From the NCBI GenBank assembly GCA_965214495.1, contig OZ243958.1, forward strand, positions 868,001-932,000: a stretch of 64,000 nucleotides of DNA, in the 5' to 3' direction. The first letter of the stretch is position 1. Each line of letters begins with the position of its first letter. Below, one piece after another: positions 35,787 to 45,317 of the stretch. The notes beneath the pieces were generated by a model. It worked only from the letters and a program-made list of their open reading frames with translations, searched no databases and had not been told where the DNA came from. The position numbers and the translations under genes are program-made. The DNA is from JANQOH01 sp965214495 (GTDB lineage: Bacteria; Pseudomonadota; Alphaproteobacteria; UBA7887).

Positions 35787-36719
35787 ATGTCGGTGTCGTC
35801 CGCACGGCGGCACCCGACACGGTTGCTCGCCGTGGATAGGCGGGGAGGCGGATCGACCCCCACCACCGCGTTTCAGGCGCGGGTCGCGCGCCTGCGCGCC
35901 GTCGCTGAAACGCTGGTGCGCAATCCGCTCGCCCTGTCCGGCCTGATGATCGTCGGCCTGTTGCTGCTGTGCGCTGCGTCGGCGGACTGGCTGGCGCCGC
36001 ATCCTCCCGACGCGCAGAATCTGAGCGCCCGGCTGGCGCCGCCCGGCGCCGAACACTGGCTCGGCACCGACGCGCTGGGCCGCGACGTCGCTTCACGCCT
36101 CGTCCACGGCAGCCGGATCACGCTTGAGATCGTGTTGCTGGTGGGGCTCATCGCGGCGCCGGCCGGGCTCGTCGCCGGTTGCGTCGCGGGGTATGCCGGC
36201 GGCTTCGCGGACCTTGTCCTGACCCGTCTGGCGGACGTCGTACTGGCGTTCCCGCGGCTCGTGCTGGCGCTCGCTCTCGCAGCCGCGCTGGGTCCGGGCA
36301 TGGAGAACGCGGTGATCGCCATCGCGGCGACCTCGTGGCCGGTTTATGCGCGGGTTGCCCGTGCCGAAACCCTGCGCCTTCGCGGCGCCGACTTCATCGC
36401 CGCCGCGCGTCTTTCCGGCGCCTCGCCGCCGCGCATCGTCTTCCGGCACGTCATACCGCTGTGCCTCGATTCGCTGATCGTGCGCGTCAGCCTCGACATG
36501 GCGGGGATCGTGTTGACGGCGGCCGGCCTCGGTTTCCTCGGTCTCGGCGCACAGCCGCCGGCGCCGGAGTGGGGCGCCATGATCGCCGAAGGCCGCAACT
36601 ATCTGTTCGATCAATGGTGGCTCGCCGCCAGCCCCGGCGCCGCGATCCTCGTCGTCAGTATCGGTTTCAATCTGTTGGGGGACGGGTTGCGCGATCTGCT
36701 CGACCCACACGACCGTTGA
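35787..36719 (+). CDS. ABC transporter permease, DppC/OppC type
   Basis: A 310-residue permease. The N-terminal segment NPLALSGLMIVGLLLLCAAS is followed by LSARLAPPGAEHWLGTDALG, the DppC hallmark, and GRDVASRLVHGSRI. The EAA loop is FIAAARLSGASPPRIVFRHVIP, and the C-terminus has GFLGLGAQPPAPEWGAMIAEG. ATG 35787 (after GCGAGG) is my preferred start. GTG 35625 would add 54 atypical residues and GTG 35832 would remove 15. It pairs with the preceding permease. Confidence 0.9.
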   Translation: MSVSSARRHPTRLLAVDRRGGGSTPTTAFQARVARLRAVAETLVRNPLALSGLMIVGLLLLCAASADWLAPHPPDAQNLSARLAPPGAEHWLGTDALGRDVASRLVHGSRITLEIVLLVGLIAAPAGLVAGCVAGYAGGFADLVLTRLADVVLAFPRLVLALALAAALGPGMENAVIAIAATSWPVYARVARAETLRLRGADFIAAARLSGASPPRIVFRHVIPLCLDSLIVRVSLDMAGIVLTAAGLGFLGLGAQPPAPEWGAMIAEGRNYLFDQWWLAASPGAAILVVSIGFNLLGDGLRDLLDPHDR

Positions 36720-36720
36720 A

Positions 36721-37494
36721 ATGAAAGAGCCGCTGCTTGATGTCGCCGATCTCTCGGTCGCGCTGCGCGGCGCCCGCGGTCGGACCCGGACGCTCGACCG
36801 GATCTCGTTCGCGATGGGGCGCGAGCGTCTGGGAATCGTCGGTGAATCGGGGGCCGGCAAATCGACCCTCGGGCGCTGCCTGCTCGGCTTGTTGCCGCCC
36901 GGCGCGCAGGTGACGGCGCGGCGTCTGCGCCTCGGCGGGCGCGATCTCTTGCGTGACGCGGCCGTGCTTCGTGGCCGCGCCATCGGCATGATTCTTCAGG
37001 AGCCGCGGCAGGCGCTGAACCCCATCATGCGCGTCGGCGCGCAGATCGCGGAGACCCTGAATCGCCACCACCGCCTGCCGCGCCGCGCCGCGCGCGACCG
37101 CGGCCTGGCCATGCTCGCAGCCGTGCGCATCGCCGACCCGGAACGAGTGTGGCGGGCTTTTCCGCACGAGCTTTCCGGCGGCCTCGCTCAGCGGGCGACA
37201 ATCGCGATGATGCTGGCGCCGGACCCGGCCCTGCTGATCGCCGACGAACCGACCTCGGCGCTCGACGTCGTGTCGCGAAACCGCGTGCTCTCGGTGATCG
37301 ACGAACAGGTGCGCGCCCGCGGCATGGGGGTGGTCCTGATCGGCCACGACCTGTTGCTGGTCGCGCGCTTTTGCGACCGCGTACTCGTCATGCGGCAAGG
37401 CCGCATCGTCGATGAGTTCGACGGGTCGGGCGACTCTGCCCGGCACCCCTATACGCAACATTTGCTGGCGGTGTCGCCGCGGCTCGACCCGTGA
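36721..37494 (+). CDS. peptide/nickel-type ABC transporter ATP-binding protein (DppD-like)
   Basis: A 257-residue ATPase with Walker A GESGAGKSTLGR, Q-loop GMILQEPRQALNP, the signature LSGGLAQRATIAM, Walker B LLIADEPTSALD and the switch histidine in VLIGHDLLLVARF. It begins one base after the permease stop. It is shorter than typical DppD, which has a C-terminal extension of about 70 residues; only HPYTQHLLAVSPRLDP of that tail is present. It is probably a heterodimer partner of the next protein. Confidence 0.9.
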   Translation: MKEPLLDVADLSVALRGARGRTRTLDRISFAMGRERLGIVGESGAGKSTLGRCLLGLLPPGAQVTARRLRLGGRDLLRDAAVLRGRAIGMILQEPRQALNPIMRVGAQIAETLNRHHRLPRRAARDRGLAMLAAVRIADPERVWRAFPHELSGGLAQRATIAMMLAPDPALLIADEPTSALDVVSRNRVLSVIDEQVRARGMGVVLIGHDLLLVARFCDRVLVMRQGRIVDEFDGSGDSARHPYTQHLLAVSPRLDP

Positions 37495-38249
37495 TCGAGG
37501 TTTCCGGTCTCCGGGTCGCGTTCGATACGGCGGGCGTGGCTGTCGATGGCGTTTCCTGCCGTGTCCCGCAAGGTGCGGCGTGGGGACTGGTCGGCGAATC
37601 CGGTTGCGGGAAAACGACCCTGTTGCGTGTGATCGCCGGCCTGCGCTCCTGCGACACCGGTGCCGTAACCCTCGCCGGCAGGCCGCTCGGCGCGCTCGGA
37701 AGGCGCGCGCGAGCGCGGCTCGTGCAGATGGTGTTTCAAGACCCGTGGGCCTCGTTGCACCCGCGCCGGACGGTCGCTGACACGCTCGATGAACCGTTGC
37801 GCATCCACGGCCTCGGCGACCGCGAGAAACGAATCGCGGAGGCGCTGGCGCGGGTCGAGCTCGATGCGGGCCTGCGGTTCCGCTACCCGCATCAATTGTC
37901 CGGGGGCCAACGTCAGCGCGTCGCCATCGCCCGTGCACTCGTTCTTGCGCCCGCGATCCTGCTTCTCGACGAACCCACCGCCGCCCTCGACGTTTCGACC
38001 CAGGCCCGAATTCTCGAGCTGCTCGATCGAACACGCCGCATGTCGGGAACGACCGTGCTCCTGGTCAGCCACGATCTCGCGGTCGTCGCCGGATTTTGCA
38101 GCCGGGTCATGGTGATGCGCGCGGGCTGCCTGATCGAGACCGCGAGTGTCGCGCAGTTGCGCGACGGCGCCGGCCTCGCGCCCTACACGCGGATGCTCGT
38201 GGCTGCCAGCCGGGGCGAGGCTCGCCCGGCGGATCGATTGAAGGACTGA
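37491..38249 (+). CDS. peptide/nickel-type ABC transporter ATP-binding protein (DppF-like)
   Basis: A 252-residue ATPase with Walker A GESGCGKTTLLR, Q-loop VFQDPWASLHPRRTV, signature LSGGQRQRVAIARAL, Walker B ILLLDEPTAALDVS and switch region LLVSHDLAVVAGF. The GTG start overlaps the stop of the preceding ATPase gene (GTGA). DPWASLHPRRTVADTL is typical of DppF/OppF. No substrate-binding protein gene is near, so the ligand is unknown. Confidence 0.9.
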   Translation: MIEVSGLRVAFDTAGVAVDGVSCRVPQGAAWGLVGESGCGKTTLLRVIAGLRSCDTGAVTLAGRPLGALGRRARARLVQMVFQDPWASLHPRRTVADTLDEPLRIHGLGDREKRIAEALARVELDAGLRFRYPHQLSGGQRQRVAIARALVLAPAILLLDEPTAALDVSTQARILELLDRTRRMSGTTVLLVSHDLAVVAGFCSRVMVMRAGCLIETASVAQLRDGAGLAPYTRMLVAASRGEARPADRLKD

Positions 38250-38294
38250 TCGACCGGTCCTATGGTCCGGGTCCGACAGGGGCGGAGGAGCCGA

Positions 38295-39521
38295 ATGCCC
38301 CGGCCGTTAAGGATTGCGCTGCCGGTCATGGTTCTCGCCGGCGGGGTTGCCGTCGCGGGGATCCTCGTCGCGACGCGCGAGAAGACCGAGCCCAAGCCGG
38401 TGGCGGAGCATGCGTGGCCGATCGAGGCGGTGACGGTCGGTTTCGCCGACCTGCGCCCGACGCTGCGGTTCTTCGGCGAGGTCGCGTCCGCGCGTGAGGT
38501 CGATCTGCGTGCGCTGGTCGCCGGGCCGGTGACTTGGGTAGCCGACGAATTCGCCGACGGCGGCGCGGTCGGCGCGGGTTCGGAACTGGTCGCGATCGAT
38601 CCATTCGACTACCGGGAGGCGGTCGCCGAGCGCGCCGCCGCCCGCGACGAGGCACGGGCGCGACTTGCCGAAATGCGGGCGCGTCTGAACGCCGAACGCG
38701 ACCTGCTGGCGGAGGACTCCCAGCAGGTCGCGATCGGCGAGCGCGATCTCGCTCGCCGCGAGTCGCTGGTCGGCAGCGCCGTTTCGGAAAGGGGACTCGA
38801 CGAGGCGCAGTTGACGCTAAGCCGGGCGCGCTCGGGGCTGATCCAGCGCCGGCGGGGTGTCGAGGCGCTGACCGCGCAGGTCGCGCAACAGGAAGCGGTT
38901 ATCGCCCGCCTGGAAGCGGCGCTGGCGCGCGCCGGGCGCGCGCTCGACGACACGGTTCTCCGCGCGCCGTTCGAAGGCTGGCTCGCCGACACCGCAGCAC
39001 AGGTCGGAAAGCGCCTCGGTGTCGGCGACCGGATCGCGCGTCTGATCGATTTTACGACGCTCGAAGCACGGTTTCACGTGACCGACTCGGCGTTCGGCCG
39101 CTCGCTGCAAGACCTGATCGGTCGCCGGGCGGAAGTTCTGTGGCGGCTCGGGCCGCGGACACTGCGCTTCGACGCGAACGTGGTGCGCCTGGAAGGCGAA
39201 ATCGATCCCGGCACCGGCGCGGTCGCCGCTTGGGCCCGACTCGACGGTGGCGGGTTCGACGCTCTGCGACCGGGTGCGTTCGTTGAGGTTTGCGTGCCGG
39301 ATCGCCTCTACCGCCAGGTTTCGCGGTTGCCCGAAGCCGCGTTGCACGAGGGCGGGATCGTCTATGCAGTGGTCGATGAGCGCCTCGACGCACGCGCGGT
39401 CGATGTCGTGGGGCGCGACGGAGACACGATCCTGGTGAACGGCGAGTTGAACGACGGCGACAAGGTAGCGGTCACCCGTCTGACCGAAATCGGACCGGGG
39501 CTGAAGGTCGTGCTCAAGTGA
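38295..39521 (+). CDS. RND efflux periplasmic adaptor (membrane fusion protein)
   Basis: A 408-residue HlyD/AcrA-type adaptor. The start at ATG 38295 follows GGAGGAG by four bases. It has an N-terminal membrane anchor (IALPVMVLAGGVAVAGILVA), a barrel-sandwich hybrid half (LRALVAGPVTWVADEFADGG), a long coiled coil (about residues 110-225, rich in ARLAEMRARLNAERD-type heptads) and a second hybrid half LRAPFEGWLADTAAQVGKRL. It joins the inner-membrane pump to an outer-membrane channel, which is not in this window. The stop and the pump ATG share one base. Confidence 0.9.
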   Translation: MPRPLRIALPVMVLAGGVAVAGILVATREKTEPKPVAEHAWPIEAVTVGFADLRPTLRFFGEVASAREVDLRALVAGPVTWVADEFADGGAVGAGSELVAIDPFDYREAVAERAAARDEARARLAEMRARLNAERDLLAEDSQQVAIGERDLARRESLVGSAVSERGLDEAQLTLSRARSGLIQRRRGVEALTAQVAQQEAVIARLEAALARAGRALDDTVLRAPFEGWLADTAAQVGKRLGVGDRIARLIDFTTLEARFHVTDSAFGRSLQDLIGRRAEVLWRLGPRTLRFDANVVRLEGEIDPGTGAVAAWARLDGGGFDALRPGAFVEVCVPDRLYRQVSRLPEAALHEGGIVYAVVDERLDARAVDVVGRDGDTILVNGELNDGDKVAVTRLTEIGPGLKVVLK

Positions 39522-42500
39522 TGCGGGGCGGGGGTCTGATTGCGTTGTTCGCACGCCATCCGACCGCGGCGAATCTGCTGATGCTGATCATGCTGGCCGC
39601 GGGTGCGTTCTCCATCGCCCTGAACAACACCCAGTTCTTTCCCGATTTCGATATCGAGATGGTCACCGTGTCGGTGGCGTGGCCAGGCGCGAGCGCGGCC
39701 GATGTAGAGGCGAACATCGTCGAAGCGCTGGAGCCCGAACTCCGCGTCATCGACGACGTCAAGGAGGTGTTCGGAACCGCGCGCGAAGGCGTCGGCGTAA
39801 GCGTGGTCGAGTTCAACCCGGGCGCGGATATCGAGGCCGGGCTGTCGGCAGTCGAAAACACGGTCGGCCGGGTGACCACCCTGCCCGAGGATGCGGAACG
39901 CCCGGCGATCGGGCGCGTCGCCTTTCGCGACACCGTGAGCCGGATCGTGGTGTCCGGGGACTATCCTGAAGCGGTGCTGAAGGCGCGGGCCAAGCGAGTC
40001 CGTGAGGACCTTATCGACCGCGGCGTTTCTCGTATCGCGCCGTTCGGCGCACGCGACGAAGAAATCCGGGTCGAGGTCGCACCCGAGACTCTGCTCGCGC
40101 TCGACATGACCCTTGGCGATGTCGCACGCGCTATCGCCCGGACCAGCCGGGACCTGCCTGCGGGTGATACCGGTGGGACGAACGAGTCGCAGATCCGCGG
40201 CGTCGGCTTGCGCCCGGACGCGGCCGCGCTCGCCGGTATCGAGATTCGCGCCGGCGCGGACGGCGAACGCGTGGTGCTCGGCGATGTGGCCCGGGTCAGC
40301 GACGCCTTCGACGAGGGGCAGCCGACCGTCGCCATCGGCGGGACGCGCGCGATCGAATTGAACGTGCAGCGTCCAGCCGGTGCCGATTCGCTCGAACTTT
40401 CGGCCATCGTCGACGGCTATGTCGAAGAAATCGCGCCGACCCTGCCGCCCGGTCTCTCGATCGCGCAATATGACACGGGAGCGAAACTGATCGACGACCG
40501 GATCCGTCTGTTGCTCCGCAACGGGTTCGGCGGCCTGATCCTTGTCATCGGCATCCTGTTCATCTTCCTCAACCGCGGCGTGGCGCTGTGGGTGGCGATC
40601 GGCATTCCGGTGGCCGTGATGGCGGCGCTCGCGGTGATGCTGGCCGCCGGGCAGAGCATCAACATGGTCTCGCTCTTCGGACTCATCATGATGCTCGGCA
40701 TCATCGTCGATGACGCGATCGTGGTCGGGGAACATGCGATGGCTCGCCGGCTCGACGGCGCCGGCGGGCTCGACGCGGCAATCGGCGGCGCCCGCCGCAT
40801 GTTGGCGCCGGTTGCCTGCGCCTCGCTGACCACGGTCGCGACCTTCATGCCGATCGTCATGATCGGTGATGTCATCGGACAGATCATGGTCGCCCTTCCG
40901 GTGGTCGCCGTGGCGGCGCTGACGGCGAGCCTGATCGAGTGCTTCCTGATCCTGCCGGGTCACATGCGCGGCGCGCTGGAGCGCGACCTTCATCGGACCT
41001 CGCGTTTTCGCCGCGCCTTCAACGCCCGGTTCGACCGGTTTCGCGACGGGCCGTTTCGCCGCTTCGCCGCCCTGGCCGTTCGCTGGCGCTACACGACCAT
41101 CGCGGTCGCCGTCGCCAGCCTCATCGTCGGCGCCGGCCTGATCGCCGGTGGGCGCTTGCAGTTCGTGTTCTTTCCTTCGCCGGAATCCGATGCGGTCTTC
41201 GCCGATTTCGCGTTCGCCCCGGGGACTCCCCGGAGCCGGAGCGAGGCGATGGTCGTCGAACTCGAGCGCGCGCTGAAGGAGGCGGACGCGGCGCTGACCG
41301 CGGGTAACGAGACATTCGTGCATCTGGCAGTCGCCAGAATCGGCACTTCGGTCAATCTCGCCCCGGGGACGTTCCGCGAGACCGGCGACCATGTGGGCGG
41401 CGTGTATCTCGAACTGACGCCGTCGGAACGGCGCGACGTGCGCACGGCGGATGCGATCGCCGCCTGGCGAGACCGGGTCGAAGCGCTTCCCGGCCTCGAG
41501 TCCCTCACCATTCTCGAACGTCAGGGCGGCCCGCCGGGGCGCGATGTGGATGTCCGTCTGACCGGCGGATCGGTCGAGACGCTGAAGGCGGCCGCTGGCG
41601 ACGTGCGCGACGCGCTGGCGCGCTATGACGGGGTCAGCGATATCGGCGACGATCTGCCATGGGGCAAACGCGAACTCGTCTTCGAAGTTGCGCCTCGCGG
41701 GCGGGCGCTCGGGTTTACCACCGAAAGCGTCGCCCGCCAGTTGCGCGACGCTTTCGAAGGTGCGATCGCGCGCCGTTTTGCGCGCGGCGACGAAGAGGTG
41801 GCGATCCGCGTCCGACTCGACCCCGGCGCGGCCAGCGCCGGATCGCTGCGTGACTTTCGTTTGCGCTCCGAAACCGGCGCCGAGATACCGCTCTCGCACG
41901 TGGTGTCGATGCGTGAGGAGCGGGGTTTCGCGATCATTCGCCGCGAAGGCGGCCAGCGCGAAGTCGCGGTTACCGCTGAGGTTGACGAAGCCGTCGCAAA
42001 CCCGACATCGCTGGTCGCGACTCTGGCGGCGCAGGACATGCCTGCGATCGCCGCGGCCCGCGGCGTGGCCTGGCGCTTGGCGGGCAGGGCGGAAGAACAG
42101 CGAGAGACGCTCGCCGACATGCGCCTCGGCGCGTTGCTCGGATTCAGTGCAATCTACATCATCCTGGCATGGGTGTTCGCCAGCTACACCCGGCCTTTCG
42201 TCGTCATGGCGATCATTCCCTTCGGCGTCGTCGGCGCAATCGTCGGCCATTTTCTGCTCGGCTTCGATCTCACCATCCTCAGCATCGTCGGTCTGCTCGG
42301 CCTGTCGGGGATCGCGATCAACGATTCGATCATTTTGGTCAGCACGATCGAAGAGCGGCTGGCGGCAGGCGAGCCGGAACGGGAGGCGATCGTGCAGGGA
42401 GCGTGCGACCGCTTGCGCGCCGTGATGGTGACCTCGCTGACGACCATCGGCGGCTTGACGCCGCTGTTGTTCGAAACCAGCTTGCAGGCGCAGTTCCTCA

Positions 42501-42679
42501 AGCCGATGGCGCTGACGCTGGTGTTCGGACTGATGGCGACGACGCTGCTCGTGCTCTTCGTGGTGCCCGCGCTGATCGCCATCCAGGGCGATGTGCGGCG
42601 CGCCTTGCGGCGTTCAGGGCCGCCAGAAACGCGGCAGGAACAGCACCAGTACCGTGAACAGCTCGAGGCGGCCGAGTAG
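39521..42679 (+). CDS. RND family efflux pump permease
   Basis: A 1,052-residue resistance-nodulation-division transporter. It has the N-terminal membrane helix ANLLMLIMLAAGAFSIALNN, the porter domain beginning FDIEMVTVSVAWPGASAADVE, and the TM4 proton-relay motif GIIVDDAIVVGEHAM. Two repeats of six membrane segments end FGLMATTLLVLFVVPALIAI. The PDFDIEMVTVSVAWPGAS block resembles the hydrophobe/amphiphile efflux branch often encoded as an adaptor-pump pair. The substrate is unknown. Its 3' end overlaps the convergent trkH by 66 bp. Confidence 0.92.
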   Translation: MRGGGLIALFARHPTAANLLMLIMLAAGAFSIALNNTQFFPDFDIEMVTVSVAWPGASAADVEANIVEALEPELRVIDDVKEVFGTAREGVGVSVVEFNPGADIEAGLSAVENTVGRVTTLPEDAERPAIGRVAFRDTVSRIVVSGDYPEAVLKARAKRVREDLIDRGVSRIAPFGARDEEIRVEVAPETLLALDMTLGDVARAIARTSRDLPAGDTGGTNESQIRGVGLRPDAAALAGIEIRAGADGERVVLGDVARVSDAFDEGQPTVAIGGTRAIELNVQRPAGADSLELSAIVDGYVEEIAPTLPPGLSIAQYDTGAKLIDDRIRLLLRNGFGGLILVIGILFIFLNRGVALWVAIGIPVAVMAALAVMLAAGQSINMVSLFGLIMMLGIIVDDAIVVGEHAMARRLDGAGGLDAAIGGARRMLAPVACASLTTVATFMPIVMIGDVIGQIMVALPVVAVAALTASLIECFLILPGHMRGALERDLHRTSRFRRAFNARFDRFRDGPFRRFAALAVRWRYTTIAVAVASLIVGAGLIAGGRLQFVFFPSPESDAVFADFAFAPGTPRSRSEAMVVELERALKEADAALTAGNETFVHLAVARIGTSVNLAPGTFRETGDHVGGVYLELTPSERRDVRTADAIAAWRDRVEALPGLESLTILERQGGPPGRDVDVRLTGGSVETLKAAAGDVRDALARYDGVSDIGDDLPWGKRELVFEVAPRGRALGFTTESVARQLRDAFEGAIARRFARGDEEVAIRVRLDPGAASAGSLRDFRLRSETGAEIPLSHVVSMREERGFAIIRREGGQREVAVTAEVDEAVANPTSLVATLAAQDMPAIAAARGVAWRLAGRAEEQRETLADMRLGALLGFSAIYIILAWVFASYTRPFVVMAIIPFGVVGAIVGHFLLGFDLTILSIVGLLGLSGIAINDSIILVSTIEERLAAGEPEREAIVQGACDRLRAVMVTSLTTIGGLTPLLFETSLQAQFLKPMALTLVFGLMATTLLVLFVVPALIAIQGDVRRALRRSGPPETRQEQHQYREQLEAAE

Positions 42680-44062
42680 CATCGCGGCCGCCATGATCCA
42701 TTTGGCCGAATCCTGGAAGCCCGAGAAATTGCCGCTCGGCCCGATAGTGTCACCGAGTCCGGGGCCGACATTGGCGATCGCTGTCGCCGCGCCCGAAACG
42801 CTGGTGACGAAGCCGTGGCCATGCAGCGACAGGGCAAGCGCGACCACCGCGAAAGCCGCGAAGAACAGGAAGTAGAAGCCGAACACCGCGCTCGTCGCCG
42901 CTTCCGCGATCGGTTTCCGGTTGTAGTGCGCGACGAAGACCCGGTGCGGCTGCACGATCCGCGCGATCTCGACGCGCACGGTTGAGAACAGGACCTGGAA
43001 ACGGAAGATCTTGATTCCACCCGTGGTGCCGCCCGTGCAACCGCCGACGAACATCAGGAAGAACATGACGGTGAGCGCCAATGCACCCCATTGCCCGTAG
43101 TCCGCGGTGCTGTAGCCGGTGCCGGTCATTACGGCGACGACGTTGAACGCTGCCCGGCGCAGGGCAAAGGCGGGAGGGGCGTCGAGATGAAGCGCCAGCC
43201 ACACGGTCATCGCGACGACCACGGCCGCGGCGATGCCCAGAAACCACCGCACCTGGCTGTCTCCGAGCAGAACCCGCGTGCCTCCGCGCAGCGCTGCAAG
43301 ATAGAGCATGAAGGGCAGCGACCCGGCGATCATGCCTGCGATGACGATCGTTTCGATCGCACCATTGTCGAAATGCCCGATCGAGGCGTCGCGCGTCGAG
43401 TAACCGCCGGTCGCGATAGTGGTCATCGCATGGCACAGGGCGTCGAACCCGCCCATGCCTGCAAGCCAGAGCATCGCCGCCCAGAGCACGGTGAGCACGG
43501 CGTAGGCGGCGCCGATCGAAGCGGCAACCCGCGCCGTGCGCGGCAAGACCTTGTCGGTGAGATCGGAGGATTCGCTGCGGAACAACTGCATCCCGCCGAC
43601 GCCGAGAAACGGCAGAATCGCCACCGCCATGACGATGATTCCGATGCCGCCGAGCCATTGCAGCAACGCGCGCCACAGCAGGATACCGGGCGGCCGGTCG
43701 TCGAGCCCGTCGAGCACCGTCGAGCCCGTGGTGGTCAACCCCGACATCGCTTCGAAATAGGCGTCTGCCCACGACAGGCTCGGATCGAACATGATGAACG
43801 GCAGCGCCGCGAAGGCGGTAAGCACCACCCAACTCGCCGTCGTCAGCACAAAGGTCTGGCGCGCGGTGACGACCCAGTCCGGCGCGTGAAAGGCGAGCAT
43901 GAGACCGCCGCCGGCGAACAGCGCGGCCCCCGACGACAGGGCGAACGCCCGCCAGCCGTCTTGCCCGGCCGCAAGGTCCGCGAGCGCCGGAAACACCATT
44001 GCCGCCGCCAGGGCGGTCAGCAGCGCGCCGATCGCGAACAGGACGGGGCGGAGGTCGGGCAT
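42614..44062 (-). CDS. trkH: Trk potassium uptake system membrane protein TrkH
   Basis: A 482-residue K+ transporter with four membrane-pore-membrane repeats. The pore-loop filters are MSGLTTTGSTVL, ATGGYSTRD, MTGTGYSTAD and AIANVGPGLGDT. It takes up K+ with TrkA, which is not in this window. The 3' ends of trkH and the RND pump gene overlap by 66 bp in opposite orientation. The start at ATG 44062 (MPDLRPVLFAIGALL) is family-like. Confidence 0.93.
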   Translation of the reverse strand: MPDLRPVLFAIGALLTALAAAMVFPALADLAAGQDGWRAFALSSGAALFAGGGLMLAFHAPDWVVTARQTFVLTTASWVVLTAFAALPFIMFDPSLSWADAYFEAMSGLTTTGSTVLDGLDDRPPGILLWRALLQWLGGIGIIVMAVAILPFLGVGGMQLFRSESSDLTDKVLPRTARVAASIGAAYAVLTVLWAAMLWLAGMGGFDALCHAMTTIATGGYSTRDASIGHFDNGAIETIVIAGMIAGSLPFMLYLAALRGGTRVLLGDSQVRWFLGIAAAVVVAMTVWLALHLDAPPAFALRRAAFNVVAVMTGTGYSTADYGQWGALALTVMFFLMFVGGCTGGTTGGIKIFRFQVLFSTVRVEIARIVQPHRVFVAHYNRKPIAEAATSAVFGFYFLFFAAFAVVALALSLHGHGFVTSVSGAATAIANVGPGLGDTIGPSGNFSGFQDSAKWIMAAAMLLGRLELFTVLVLFLPRFWRP

Positions 44063-44080
44063 CGGCCCGGCGCGCGGGCG

Positions 44081-44722
44081 TCAGCTACGTTCGATCATCG
44101 ACAGGAACTCGCGCCGCGTGCTCGGGTCGTGGCGAAACGCGCCCAGCATCCGGCTGGTCTTCATCGTCACCCCCGGTTTGTGGACACCGCGGGTGGTCAT
44201 GCACTGGTGAGTCGCTTCGATGACCACGGCGACCCCCTTCGGCGCCAACACGCGCTCGATAGTATCGGCGATCTGCACGGTCATCTTTTCCTGGATTTGC
44301 AGGCGGCGCGCGTAACCGTCGACGACCCGCGCCAGCTTGCTGATCCCGACCACCCGACGGTCGGGGAGGTAAGCGACATGCGCTGCGCCGATGATCGGTG
44401 CCATGTGGTGTTCGCAATGGGATTCGAAACGGATATCGCGCAGCGCGACCATTTCGTCGTAGCCCTCGACTTCTTCGAACGTGCGCGTGAGGACTTCGCC
44501 GGGATCGGTCGCATAGCCGCCGAAATACTCCTCGAACGCGCGCACGACACGCTCTGGCGTGCCGTGCAGGCCCTCGCGCCCGGGGTCGTCACCGGCCCAG
44601 CGAATGAGCGTTCTGACCGCCGCCTCGGCGTCGGCGCGACCCGGCTTCGCGATCGCCGGCGCGGGATCTTCCGCCTGGGAACGCTCCTTCGCCGGGCTCG
44701 GGAACCTTACCGGTCCGCTCAT
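44081..44722 (-). CDS. folE: GTP cyclohydrolase I
   Basis: A 213-residue GTP cyclohydrolase I, type IA. Zinc ligands are in ESHCEHHMAPI (Cys and His) and ATHQCMTTRGVHKPG (Cys). VGISKLARVVDGYARRLQIQ is the conserved helix. It makes 7,8-dihydroneopterin triphosphate for folate. It lies 12 bp downstream of apaG and 18 bp upstream of trkH on the same strand. Confidence 0.95.
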   Translation of the reverse strand: MSGPVRFPSPAKERSQAEDPAPAIAKPGRADAEAAVRTLIRWAGDDPGREGLHGTPERVVRAFEEYFGGYATDPGEVLTRTFEEVEGYDEMVALRDIRFESHCEHHMAPIIGAAHVAYLPDRRVVGISKLARVVDGYARRLQIQEKMTVQIADTIERVLAPKGVAVVIEATHQCMTTRGVHKPGVTMKTSRMLGAFRHDPSTRREFLSMIERS

Positions 44723-44734
44723 CGACGCCCGCCG

Positions 44735-45142
44735 TCAGTTGACCCGCCGCGCGCCGTGCGGGGCGTCGAGAGAAAAGGCGGGAATCGCAACATCGAAGCG
44801 TTCTCCGTCTTCGGAGATCATCTCGTAACTGCCGAGCATGATGCCCGACGCGGTAGCGAGCGGCGTGCCGCTGGTGTATTCGAAACTCTCTCCGGGCCCC
44901 AACACCGGCTGTTCGCCGACGACTCCGGCGCCGCGCACTTCCTGCGTGCGGCCCTGCGAGTCGGTGATCCGCCAGTGCCGATTGCGCAACTGAACGGTCT
45001 CTTTTCCCCGGTTGGCGATGCGTACCTGGTAGGCGAACACGTAACGGCCGTCGGCCGGCGAGGAATGGTCGGCGACGTAGAACGGCCGCACCGTCACCTC
45101 GATCCCTCGGGTCGTCGCACTGTAAGGGGTCGGTTCGGCCAT
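44735..45142 (-). CDS. apaG: ApaG family protein
   Basis: A 135-residue beta-sandwich (FnIII-like) protein starting at ATG 45142 (MAEPTPYSATTRGIEVTVRP). Family blocks are YVFAYQVRIANRGKETVQL, RHWRITDSQGRTQEVRGAGV and the C-terminal GSYEMISEDGERFDVAIPAF. ApaG is associated with Co2+/Mg2+ homeostasis and Ap4A levels, though its mechanism is unknown. It is followed by folE. Confidence 0.93.
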   Translation of the reverse strand: MAEPTPYSATTRGIEVTVRPFYVADHSSPADGRYVFAYQVRIANRGKETVQLRNRHWRITDSQGRTQEVRGAGVVGEQPVLGPGESFEYTSGTPLATASGIMLGSYEMISEDGERFDVAIPAFSLDAPHGARRVN

Positions 45143-45317
45143 CGTCTTTGCTTTTCGCAGAGGTCGCCATGCAGGGTGGACCGTCGGGGCCGCGATGTCC
45201 AGGAAGCGACCCTGCTGGTCGTGCGTCTGCATACCGGTCATCGGGAAGCGCACCGGTTTCCGACCGGGACGCGGCTCCCTGCGTCGCGCTTGCGAAAGCG
45301 CCGGGGTGGCGCGGCGC

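Noticed and set aside
39362..42250. A 962-residue minus-strand frame opposite the RND pump
   Set aside because: It is a shadow of the pump gene in high-G+C DNA with low-complexity His/Arg/Asp-rich sequence and no family match.
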